Assembly: GCA_963738135.1 (NCBI GenBank)
Contig: CAVTVK010000004.1
Coordinates: 496,001 to 560,000, forward strand
Length of the DNA stretch: 64,000 nucleotides
Reading direction: 5' to 3'
Source of the DNA: Bog-473 sp963738135
GTDB taxonomy: Bacteria; Actinomycetota; Acidimicrobiia; Acidimicrobiales; RAAP-2
In this document: positions 1 to 8,974 of the stretch, piece after piece
Layout of the letters: the number at the start of each line of letters is the position of its first letter
Numbering within the stretch: the stretch's first letter is position 1
Program-made: the position numbers and the translations under genes
Notes under the pieces: model-generated
What the model saw: the letters and a program-made list of their open reading frames with translations, nothing else
Told to the model about the DNA's origin: nothing
The model's database searches: none

Positions 1-130
1 ACTCGGCCGGGAAGGCGTAGGTGCCGCACTCGGCGCAGCGCGACCCGAGCAGGGCCGCTGCCGCGCCGTCCTCGCCGTCGCCCGTCGTGAACCACCCCGC
101 AATGGCCGGGACCCTCGTCGTGGGCGCCAT
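1..130 (-). CDS. Zn-ribbon OB-fold (DUF35-type) protein, N-terminal part
   Basis: Only the first 43 codons lie in the window; the gene runs off the left edge. The frame starts MAPTTRVPAIAGWF and contains a CxxC zinc-knuckle half, RCAECGTYAFPAE, typical of the rubredoxin-like zinc ribbon in acyl-CoA-associated DUF35 proteins. In that family these small proteins partner thiolases or lipid-transfer proteins. The ATG overlaps the thiolase stop codon by one base (TGATG), so the two are translationally coupled and very likely one operon. The family call rests on the ribbon motif plus the thiolase neighbour; the OB-fold half is outside the window. Confidence 0.7.
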   Translation of the reverse strand, partial: MAPTTRVPAIAGWFTTGDGEDGAAAALLGSRCAECGTYAFPAE

Positions 131-1308
131 CAGCCGATCCGCTCCAAGATGGTGGCGTTGGCCTGCCCGCCGCCCTCGCACATGGTCTGCAGTCCGTAGC
201 GCGCGCCGGTGCGCTCCATCTCGTTCAGCAGCGTCGCCATGAGGCGGGCGCCCGAGCAGCCCGTGGGATGGCCGATGGCGATGGCGCCGCCGTTGGGATT
301 CACCTTCGCCATGTCCGGCTCGTACTCGTGCTGCCAGGCCAGGACGACCGAGGCGAACGCCTCGTTGATCTCCACCACGTCCATGTCGTCGAGCGTCAGC
401 TTGGCCTTGCTCAGCACCAGCTCGGTGGCCGGAATGACGGCCGTGAGCATGATCTCGGGATCGTTGGCGGCCACGGCGAACGTGTGAAAGCGCGCCCGGG
501 GCCGCAGACCCAGCGACGATGCCCGCTCCTCGCTCATGATCAGCACGGCGGCGGCGCCGTCCGAGATCTGCGATGACGTCCCCGCCGTCACGCTCCCCGT
601 CTCCGAGAACGCCGGCTTCAGGTGGGCCAGCTTTTCGAGCGACGTGTCGCGGCGCACGCCCTCATCGGCGGAGAACACGCCGCGCACGTCGGCCGCGCCG
701 GGCACGTCGGGGTGCACGCGCGCCTCGAGCGGCACGACCTCGTGGGCGAAGCGACCCTCGTCGGCCGCGTGGGCCGCCCGCTGATGCGAGCGCAACGCGA
801 ACTCGTCCATCTCTTCACGGGTGACCTTCCAGCGTCGGGCGATCTCCTCGGCGCACTCGCCCTGATGGATCAGCTCGTAGCGGGCCTTGTAGAGCGGGCC
901 GTACGCCTCGCCCGGCCCCGGCTCGGTCGTCGAGCCGATGGGGACCCTGCTCATCGACTCCACGCCGGCGCCGATGGCCACGTCCATGGCCCCCGACATG
1001 ACGGCCTGGGCGGCGAAGTGGATGGCCTGCTGGGCCGAGCCGCACTGGCGGTCGACCGTGGTGCCGGGGACGGATTCGGGGAATCCGGCGGCCAGGGCGG
1101 CGTTGCGGGCGATGTTCATGGCCTGCTCGCCGACCGTCATGGTGCAGCCCATGATCACGTCCTCCACCAGGGAGGGGTCCAGGTCGTTGCGGGCCAGCAG
1201 GGCGGCCAGCGGCTGGGCCGCCAGGTCGGTGGCGTGCCACCCGGACAGGCGGCCCCCGCGGCGGCCCACCGGGGTACGGACGGCGTCGACGATCACGGCG
1301 TTGGGCAT
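130..1308 (-). CDS. acetyl-CoA acetyltransferase / thiolase
   Basis: A 392-residue thiolase, the usual length, catalysing thiolytic cleavage or condensation of acyl-CoA in the cytoplasm. The nucleophilic cysteine is in VDRQCGSAQQ (C89). The C-terminal catalytic pair is in GHPTGCSGAR (H347) and CEGGGQANA (C377). The start MPNAVIVDAVRTPVG is chosen because it matches the conserved thiolase N-terminus; the frame stays open upstream without similarity. It couples to the downstream Zn-ribbon protein and diverges from an acyl-CoA dehydrogenase pair, so a beta-oxidation role is likely. Substrate chain length cannot be read from sequence. Confidence 0.93.
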   Translation of the reverse strand: MPNAVIVDAVRTPVGRRGGRLSGWHATDLAAQPLAALLARNDLDPSLVEDVIMGCTMTVGEQAMNIARNAALAAGFPESVPGTTVDRQCGSAQQAIHFAAQAVMSGAMDVAIGAGVESMSRVPIGSTTEPGPGEAYGPLYKARYELIHQGECAEEIARRWKVTREEMDEFALRSHQRAAHAADEGRFAHEVVPLEARVHPDVPGAADVRGVFSADEGVRRDTSLEKLAHLKPAFSETGSVTAGTSSQISDGAAAVLIMSEERASSLGLRPRARFHTFAVAANDPEIMLTAVIPATELVLSKAKLTLDDMDVVEINEAFASVVLAWQHEYEPDMAKVNPNGGAIAIGHPTGCSGARLMATLLNEMERTGARYGLQTMCEGGGQANATILERIG

Positions 1309-1370
1309 AAGGGGGCAATTCTGACCCCGAATCAGGTCGGCCGCCAGACACGCTCCTCGCAGGCAGGGTT

Positions 1371-1387
1371 CGGACGGCTCTCGTCCG
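1371..1387. promoter_or_regulatory. inverted repeat in thiolase / acyl-CoA dehydrogenase divergent region
   Basis: Perfect 6-base arms CGGACG and CGTCCG are separated by 5 bases, in the 139-base gap between the divergent thiolase and acyl-CoA dehydrogenase genes. It could be an operator for both. In DNA this GC-rich such a repeat can also arise by chance, and no regulator is encoded beside it. Confidence 0.25.
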
Positions 1388-1447
1388 GCGCCGCCGACCC
1401 AGCCGCCGTTGGCACCGGCGTGGGCGCTGTGGAAGATTCCCTGCGTC

Positions 1448-2599
1448 ATGGACCTGACCTTCAGCCCCGAGCAGGAGGCCTTCCGGGCCGAGGCGCGGGC
1501 GTGGCTGGCCGCGCACGTCCCCACCGACCCCCTCCCCTCCCTCGATACCGCCGCAGGCTTCGAAGCGCACCGCGCCTGGGAGCGCACCATGTTCGAGGAC
1601 CGCTGGTCCGTCGTGAGCTGGCCGACCGAGTACGGCGGGCGCGACGTCGGCATCTTCGAGTGGCTCGTGTTCGAAGAGGAGTACTACCGGGCCCGGGCCC
1701 CCAAGCGGGTGAGCCAGAACGGCATCTTCCTGCTGGCGCCGACCATGCTCGAGTACGGGACGGAGGCCCAGAAGGCGCGCTATCTCCCGCCGATGGCGGC
1801 CGGTGACGAGATCTGGTGCCAGGGCTGGTCCGAGCCCGACGCCGGCAGCGACCTCGCCGGCATCCGCTCGCGGGCGTCCCGCGACACGGCGCACGATGGC
1901 GGCTGGATCCTGAACGGCCAGAAGACGTGGGCCAGCCGCGGCGCGTTCGCCGAGTGGTGCTTCGGTATCTTCCGCACCGACCCCGAGGCGGAACGCCACC
2001 GCGGGCTGACCTACTTCCTCGTCGCCATGGACTCACCCGGCGTGACCGTCCGCCCGATTCCCCAGATCGACGGCGAGACGGGCTTCGCCGAGATCTTCTT
2101 CGACAACGTCGAGATCCCCGAGGACCAGGTGCTGGGTGAGGTCGGCGCCGGCTGGTCCGTCGCCATGGCCACCGCCGGGTCCGAGCGCGGCCTCTCCCTG
2201 CGTTCGCCGGCCCGCTACACCGAGGCCGCCGACCGCCTCCTGCAGCTCTACGCGTCGCGCGGCGGCCCCGCCGCGTCCGCCGACGCGGTGGCGCAGGCCC
2301 ATATGGACGCCGAGGCCTACAAGCTGCACACCTACTGGACGGCCTCGCGCGTGGCGCGCGGTCACGCCGTGGGCCCCGAGGCCAGCTGCAACAAGATCTT
2401 CTGGTCCGAGACCGACGTGGCGATCCACCGCGCCGCGCTCGACCTGCTCGGCCCCGACGCCGAGCTCCTGGCGGCGGGCGCACCGGGCGAATGGCTCGAC
2501 GGTTATCTCTTCTCGCTCGCCGGCCCCATCTACGCCGGCACCAACGAGATCCAGCGCAACGTGGTGGCCGAGCGGCTGCTCGGGCTGCCCCGGGGCTGA
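1448..2599 (+). CDS. acyl-CoA dehydrogenase (larger subunit of a pair)
   Basis: A 383-residue flavoenzyme that oxidises acyl-CoA to the enoyl-CoA. The N-terminal helical domain begins MDLTFSPEQEAFRAEARAWL; the flavin-contacting segment WCQGWSEPDAGSDLAG is near residues 120-135, and the C-terminus carries GTNEIQRNVVAERLLGLPR, the signature of the FAD-binding tail. The ATG at 1448 is preferred to in-frame upstream starts because it opens exactly at the family N-terminus. It is followed after 14 bases by a shorter acyl-CoA dehydrogenase. Adjacent long/short pairs in actinobacteria commonly form heterotetramers for steroid side-chain or branched acyl-CoA oxidation; that role here is inference. 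Confidence 0.92.
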   Translation: MDLTFSPEQEAFRAEARAWLAAHVPTDPLPSLDTAAGFEAHRAWERTMFEDRWSVVSWPTEYGGRDVGIFEWLVFEEEYYRARAPKRVSQNGIFLLAPTMLEYGTEAQKARYLPPMAAGDEIWCQGWSEPDAGSDLAGIRSRASRDTAHDGGWILNGQKTWASRGAFAEWCFGIFRTDPEAERHRGLTYFLVAMDSPGVTVRPIPQIDGETGFAEIFFDNVEIPEDQVLGEVGAGWSVAMATAGSERGLSLRSPARYTEAADRLLQLYASRGGPAASADAVAQAHMDAEAYKLHTYWTASRVARGHAVGPEASCNKIFWSETDVAIHRAALDLLGPDAELLAAGAPGEWLDGYLFSLAGPIYAGTNEIQRNVVAERLLGLPRG

Positions 2600-2613
2600 G
2601 AGGGCAGCGGGCC

Positions 2614-3718
2614 GTGGACTTCGCCTTCACCGAGGAGCAGGACGAGCTGCGCGAGGGCGTGCGCACGGTCCTCGACACCGAGTGCACCCCGGACGCCCTG
2701 CGCGCCTTCGAACTGGCCGACGAGGACGGCCGTGCTGCGCTGTCGCAGAACCGCTGGGCCGTGCTGGCCGAGCTCGGGGCGCCGGCGACCGTGGTGCCCG
2801 AGGCCGCCGACGGCCTCGGCCTGAGCGACGTCGACCTGGTGGGCATCCTCGAGGAGGCGGGGCGGGCCGGGCTGCCCGAGCCCCTCCTCGAAACGGCCGC
2901 GCTCGCCGCGCCCACCCTCGCCGCGCTGCTGCCCGATCCCGCCGCCGCGGCCGCGCTCGCCGCGCTGGTGCGGGACGACGTGAGCGTCGCCGTCGGCGGC
3001 ATCGATCTCACGCCCGACGGCATCGTGTCGCCGACGGAGGTGGCGCCCGACGGGACCCTTGCGCACGCCGCGTGTCGTGGGCGCCCGCGACGCGGAGCTG
3101 CTCCTGCTGGCCGTGCGCGACCTCGATTCGGGCTGGCAGCTGCACGCCGTGCCGGCGGCCTCGTGCACCGCGTTCCGGACGCCCGCGCTGAGCGCCTCGC
3201 GCGACCTGTCCACCGTGCACTGGCCCCTGGCCTCGGACACCCTCCTGGCCTACGGCGTCGCCGCCGAGGCGGCGGTGGCACTGTTGGCCGACCGCGCCGC
3301 CGCCGGGACCGCCGCGTTGCTCATCGGCCTGGCCGAGCGCATGCTCTCGCTGAGCGCGGCCTACGCCAAGGAGCGCCACCAGTTCGGCAAACCGATCGGC
3401 AGCTTCCAGGCCGTCAAGCACCTCCTGGCCAACGCCAGGGTGGCACTCGAGTTCGCCCGGCCCGCCACGTACCGCGCCGCCTGGTCGCTGGCCACGGCCC
3501 AGCCCACGCTCTCCCACGACGCCTCCATGGCCAAGGCCATGGCCTCCGACGCCGCCGACCTGGCGGCCACGGTGTCCCTGCAGGTGCACGGGGCGATCGG
3601 CTACACCTGGGAGTGCGACCTGCATTTCTTCTTGAAGCAGACGTGGGCGCTCTCGCGGGCCTGGGGCGACGCCGCCACCCACCGCCGGTTGGTGCTGGCC
3701 CAGCTCCGGGCGGGCTGA
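2614..3718 (+). CDS. acyl-CoA dehydrogenase (smaller subunit), frameshifted
   Basis: GTG start at VDFAFTEEQDELREGV; the first half reads in one frame to about 3058 and the second continues in the next frame from LRTPRVVGARDAELL to QLRAG. Removing one C from the CCC run at 3056-3058 joins the halves into a continuous 367-residue acyl-CoA dehydrogenase. The C-terminal half carries AYAKERHQFGKPIGSFQAVK and LQVHGAIGYTWECDLH, both family hallmarks. It lacks the GTNEIQRN tail seen in its upstream partner, as expected for the non-identical subunit of a heteromeric enzyme. The break is more likely a sequence error than a dead gene, because both halves keep full conservation. Confidence 0.82.
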
Positions 3719-3737
3719 TTCGGGTCAGGTTGGGCGG

Positions 3738-3887
3738 TCAGCCCGGCGGACGTTCCTCGAGGGCCTTCACACGCTGGCGTAGCGCGCTCACCTCACTGAG
3801 CAGGGCGCCGACCAGCTCGTCGTTCGACAGCTGGTACGCCTTGCCGTTCTCCCACTCGTCCCAGTCAAAGACCTCAGGTTCGGCCAT
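3738..3887 (-). CDS. small hypothetical protein (49 aa)
   Basis: A compact frame that starts MAEPEVFDWDEWENGKAY and ends VKALEERPPG. The C-terminal half (LVGALLSEVSALRQRVKALEE) is a likely amphipathic or coiled-coil helix, and the acidic, aromatic N-terminus is not what random high-GC sequence would give. No family is recognised. It lies alone between the acyl-CoA dehydrogenase and the Ada-AlkA gene, on the opposite strand to both. The composition argues for a real gene, but expression is unproven. Confidence 0.55.
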   Translation of the reverse strand: MAEPEVFDWDEWENGKAYQLSNDELVGALLSEVSALRQRVKALEERPPG

Positions 3888-3983
3888 GCCCAACGATAGG
3901 TTCGGCCGGCCGCCCGGGGGGTCACGGCAATGTCCGATTCCCGCCAGTAATCGTCACAGCCGCGTGCCACGCTGGCTCCCGTG

Positions 3984-5578
<1,595 letters not shown>

Positions 5579-5582
<4 letters not shown>

Positions 5583-6085
5583 CCACCACCCCTACAACGC
5601 CCACCAACCTCACCGCCCACAACCTCACCGCCACCATGCCGGTGGACACCCCGATCGGGCAGATCGTCCTGGAGTGCGACGGCGACGTGCTGATCGGGCT
5701 CCGGCTCCCGAACGGCGGCGGACTCGGACGTCGGGACGAGGAGTCGCCCGTCTTGAAGGAGGCGGCGACACAGCTGCAGGAGTACTTCGCCGGCGAGCGC
5801 ACCGAATTCGACCTCCGCATGGAACTCGACGGCACGCCGTTCCAACGCGAGGTCTGGGCCGAGCTGTCGCGCATCCCCTACGGCGAAACCATCAGCTACG
5901 GCGAACTGGCCCGCCGGGTCGGGCGTCCCAAGGGACCGCGGGCCGTCGGCCAAGCGAACGGCCGCAACCCGATCGCCATCATCGTGCCCTGCCACCGCGT
6001 GCTGGCGAGCAACGGCATCGGTGGCTACGGCGGCGGGCTGACCGTCAAGCGCGCGCTGCTCGCGCTGGAGGGCGTCGCGGCATAG
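5579..6085 (+). CDS. ogt: methylated-DNA--protein-cysteine methyltransferase
   Basis: A 168-residue O6-alkylguanine-DNA alkyltransferase. The acceptor cysteine is C138 in the canonical PCHR motif (IIVPCHRVLASNGIGGYGGG), preceded by the DNA-binding helix-turn-helix (TPFQREVWAELSRIPYGETISYGELARRVG). Each molecule transfers one alkyl group from guanine to its cysteine and is consumed. Its ATG overlaps the Ada-AlkA stop (ATGA), so the pair forms one alkylation-damage operon. The first 19 residues are threonine- and proline-rich; M20 is an alternative start that would give a protein nearer the usual length. Confidence 0.95.
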
Positions 6086-6094
6086 GGTGCCCCG

Positions 6095-6907
6095 ATGGAA
6101 ACGGCCCAGAGTGTGCGACATGCGTTCGATCTCACGGGCCGGGTGGCCCTCGTCACCGGGGCCGGGAGCGGCATCGGACGCTCGACGGCCGAGGTGTTGG
6201 CCGGCGCCGGCGCCACCGTCGTCTGCGCGGACATCAACGGCGCCACCGCGTCCGAGACGGCGGCCGGCATCCTCGGCCAGGGCGGCCGCGCCGAGAGCGC
6301 GGAGCTCAACGTGGCGGCGCGGGGCGCGGCCGAAGTGCTCGTGCAGAACATTGCGGCACGCCACGGCGGCCTGCACGTCATGTGCAACATCGCCGGCATC
6401 ATGATCGACAGCCCCATCATCGACGTCGACCCCGACGAGTTCGACCGCATTCTGGCGGTGAACCTCAAGGGTGTGCTGTACGGATGCCAGGCCGCCGGAA
6501 AGGTGATGGTGGCCCAGCGCGGCGGCTCCATCATCAACATGAGCTCATCGGCGGTCCTGGCGCCGGCACCGGGCGTCGGTCCGTACGCCATCACCAAGGC
6601 CGGCGTGGCGCAGCTCACCCAGTCGATGGCGTTCGAGGTCGGGAAGCACGGCGTGCGGGTCAACTCGGTGGCGCCCGGCTTCATCCCGACCAACATGACG
6701 GCGCGCTACTACACGAACCCCGACGGCACCGTGAACGAGGAGGCCAAGGCCGCCACGCTGACGCCCATGGCGCGCTTCTCCCCGCTCCGGCGCGTCGGCG
6801 AGACGGCCGAGATCGCCTACGCCGTGCTGTATCTCGCCTCGGATGCCAGCAGCTACGTGACGGGACAGCTGCTCAGCCCCAACGGCGGCGTGTCGATGTC
6901 GTACTGA
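6095..6907 (+). CDS. SDR family oxidoreductase
   Basis: A 270-residue classical short-chain dehydrogenase. It has the nucleotide-binding motif TGAGSGIG near residues 21-28, the CNIAG variant of NNAG, a catalytic serine in NMSSSAV, and the YxxxK pair in YAITK. The C-terminus ends SYVTGQLLSPNGGVSMSY, family-typical. It probably oxidises or reduces a hydroxy/keto group with NAD(P). Only 9 bases separate it from ogt, but nothing links it to DNA repair. The stop codon lies within the first copy of a 15-base tandem repeat. Confidence 0.9.
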   Translation: METAQSVRHAFDLTGRVALVTGAGSGIGRSTAEVLAGAGATVVCADINGATASETAAGILGQGGRAESAELNVAARGAAEVLVQNIAARHGGLHVMCNIAGIMIDSPIIDVDPDEFDRILAVNLKGVLYGCQAAGKVMVAQRGGSIINMSSSAVLAPAPGVGPYAITKAGVAQLTQSMAFEVGKHGVRVNSVAPGFIPTNMTARYYTNPDGTVNEEAKAATLTPMARFSPLRRVGETAEIAYAVLYLASDASSYVTGQLLSPNGGVSMSY

Positions 6908-6987
6908 TGCAGGACAGGCTGATGCAGGACAGGCTGATGCAGGACAGGCTGATGCAGGACGGGTGCAGAGGCTGATTCAGGACAGGC
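6905..6987. repeat. 15-base tandem repeat between convergent genes
   Basis: Unit TGATGCAGGACAGGC is present as three perfect consecutive copies (6905-6919, 6920-6934, 6935-6949) and a fourth with two changes at its end (6950-6964). A displaced fifth copy with one change follows at 6973-6987. The first copy starts with the SDR stop codon and the last covers the lipoprotein gene stop codon on the other strand, so the array fills the whole gap between two convergent genes. Confidence 0.9.
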
Positions 6988-8104
6988 GCAGGAGGTCGAA
7001 CTGGCCCGTGCTCGTGTCCGAGGCGATGACGGCCGGATTGGGCCCGATGAGCGTGACGGCCGAGCCCACGCCCACGGCGTTGCTGACCGAGCCCTGCGGC
7101 ACGATGTTGAACACGCACGAGGTCGGCGTGGACGGCGAGGCCTGCGGGCAGGCGGGATTGCTGCCGGAAGACTCGAGCGCCAGCGCGCCCGACGTGGAGT
7201 CCACGACGACGCTCGTCACCGAACCCTGGAAGGACCCGAGCGGGTGGAGCGTGGCGGCGTCGTAGGTGCTGAAGGTCGCATCGAGGCCCTGGCCTGCGGG
7301 CTCGCTGACCCAGACCGCGCCGCCGGCGATCTCGTCGAGATACTGCACGCCACCGCCCAGGCCGTTGGGCTTGTCGGCCAGCGCCGGGCCGAGCGCGGTG
7401 GCGCCGTCGGGGCGCCGCGCCGCCAGACGATGATCCGTGCGCTCGTAGTAGATGGAACCGTCGGACCCGATGGCGTCACCCAGCCCGGTGACGACGAGGT
7501 GCGGTGCGGTGCTGGACCCGGGATTGATGCTGTAGACGCTGACGTTGTTGCCCCGCGTCACCGAGACGAAGACCGAGCCGTTGGCGGCCGCGATGGCGAC
7601 CAGGTCGTTGTTCGAGCTGTTCGCCTTCGGCACCGCGGGCATGTTCCACTGCCCGTCCTGGTCCCCGCTGGTGCGGTTGTAGGCGAAGACCGTCGCATAG
7701 GTCGCCACGTAGAAGTTGGTGGGGTCGGCCGCCACGCCGGCGATGCCGGTCGGCACGTGCTCGGCGATCTGGGCCGGGCCGTTGCCGTCGACCACCCAGG
7801 CCACGGAGGGTGACGGGCTGGCCGGGTCCTGCGGGGCCGCGAACACGGCGCCGTCGGGACTCTCGGCCGCCGTCACCCGGTCCGCCGAGAACGGGAGGGC
7901 GATGGCCGCGCCCACACGCAACGGGCCGGTGCTGGCCGTCGTGGTCGTCGTGGTGGAGGCCGCCGCGGCGGCGGTCGTCGTGGTCGACGTCTGGCGCGGC
8001 GAGGTCGGCGTCGGGGAGCTCGAACCGCACGCCGCGAGCACCAGCGGCGCTGCGAGGGCGGCCACCAATCCCAATTGCAGCCGCTGACCAGGGTTCCCGC
8101 GCAT
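6977..8104 (-). CDS. secreted lipoprotein with Thr-rich linker, function unknown
   Basis: A 375-residue lipoprotein. The start MRGNPGQRLQLG is followed by a hydrophobic stretch and the lipobox LVLAAC, so the mature protein is lipid-anchored on the outer face of the membrane. A low-complexity Thr/Ala linker (about residues 35-57) leads to a domain of short beta-strand-like repeats (for example SPDGAVFAA, GSVFVSVTRG, GSDGSIYYE, GAVWVSEP) suggesting a beta-propeller. No catalytic motif is recognised. An upstream in-frame start at 8146 exists, but the signal peptide fits the chosen start better. Sensing or polymer binding is speculation. Confidence 0.8.
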   Translation of the reverse strand: MRGNPGQRLQLGLVAALAAPLVLAACGSSSPTPTSPRQTSTTTTAAAAASTTTTTTASTGPLRVGAAIALPFSADRVTAAESPDGAVFAAPQDPASPSPSVAWVVDGNGPAQIAEHVPTGIAGVAADPTNFYVATYATVFAYNRTSGDQDGQWNMPAVPKANSSNNDLVAIAAANGSVFVSVTRGNNVSVYSINPGSSTAPHLVVTGLGDAIGSDGSIYYERTDHRLAARRPDGATALGPALADKPNGLGGGVQYLDEIAGGAVWVSEPAGQGLDATFSTYDAATLHPLGSFQGSVTSVVVDSTSGALALESSGSNPACPQASPSTPTSCVFNIVPQGSVSNAVGVGSAVTLIGPNPAVIASDTSTGQFDLLRLS

Positions 8105-8148
8105 CGCCGCCAGTATGGCGTGCAACGGGCGGGCGATACGGTGCACCC

Positions 8149-8865
8149 ATGGCCACCACCCGCGACATCACGTACGAAGCCGACGGCCGCACCATGATCG
8201 GTACCCTCGCCCTGCCCGACGGCACCGACCAGCGACCCGGTGTCCTGGTCTGCCACGAGGGCCCGGGGCTCGACGACCACGCCCGGTCCCGGGCGACGCG
8301 GATCGCCGACGAGCTCGGTTACGTCGCCTTCGCGCTCGACTACCACGGTGGCGGGAAGCCGATCGGTGACCGCAACGAGATGATGGGCCGGATCGGCGAG
8401 CTTCGGGCCGACCCACCGCGCGCCTATGCCGTCGGGACGGCGGGGCTCGACCTCCTCCGAGCCGAACCGCGCACGGACCCCGACCGCCTGGCCGCCATCG
8501 GCTTCTGCTTCGGCGGCACGCTCTCCCTCGAGCTGGCCCGCGGCGGCGCCGACCTCAAGGCCGTCGTCGGCTTCCACTCGGGGCTGTCCACCGTGCACCC
8601 CGAGGACGCCCGCAACATCACCGGCAAGGTGCTCGCCCTCATCGGCGCCGACGACCCCATGGTGCATCAGGACGAGCGGCGCGCCTTCGAGGAGGAGATG
8701 CGGGCCGGCGGGGTCGATTGGGAGCTCAACGTGTACGGCGGTGCCGTGCACTCCTTCACCAACACGCTCGCCTCGCCGGACACCTTTCCCGGCATCGCCT
8801 ACCACGAGCCGACGGACCGGCGGTCCTGGCAGGCCATGGTCGACCTCTTCGACGAGGTGTTCTGA
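8149..8865 (+). CDS. dienelactone hydrolase family protein
   Basis: A 238-residue alpha/beta hydrolase of the dienelactone hydrolase family. The cysteine nucleophile lies in GFCFGGTLS, the acid in IGADDPMV and the histidine in GGAVHSFTN. Dienelactone hydrolases open the lactone in chlorocatechol breakdown, though many members act on other esters. ATG at 8149 opens directly on MATTRDITYEADGRTMIG. It diverges from the lipoprotein gene with only 44 bases between starts. There is no aromatic-ring degradation cluster beside it, so the substrate is unknown. Confidence 0.9.
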   Translation: MATTRDITYEADGRTMIGTLALPDGTDQRPGVLVCHEGPGLDDHARSRATRIADELGYVAFALDYHGGGKPIGDRNEMMGRIGELRADPPRAYAVGTAGLDLLRAEPRTDPDRLAAIGFCFGGTLSLELARGGADLKAVVGFHSGLSTVHPEDARNITGKVLALIGADDPMVHQDERRAFEEEMRAGGVDWELNVYGGAVHSFTNTLASPDTFPGIAYHEPTDRRSWQAMVDLFDEVF

Positions 8866-8974
8866 CGGGCACGTCGCCGGCGTGAAGAACGTCCCGCGCT
8901 CCTTCTGACCCTGGGCGCACCCTGAGCGACGGGGCTATCGTGCCCCGCCGGGTTCAGGGAGTGGGGAGGACGAC

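Noticed and set aside
6905..6987. CRISPR array
   Set aside because: Repeats are 15 bases and directly adjacent without spacers, and no cas genes are present.
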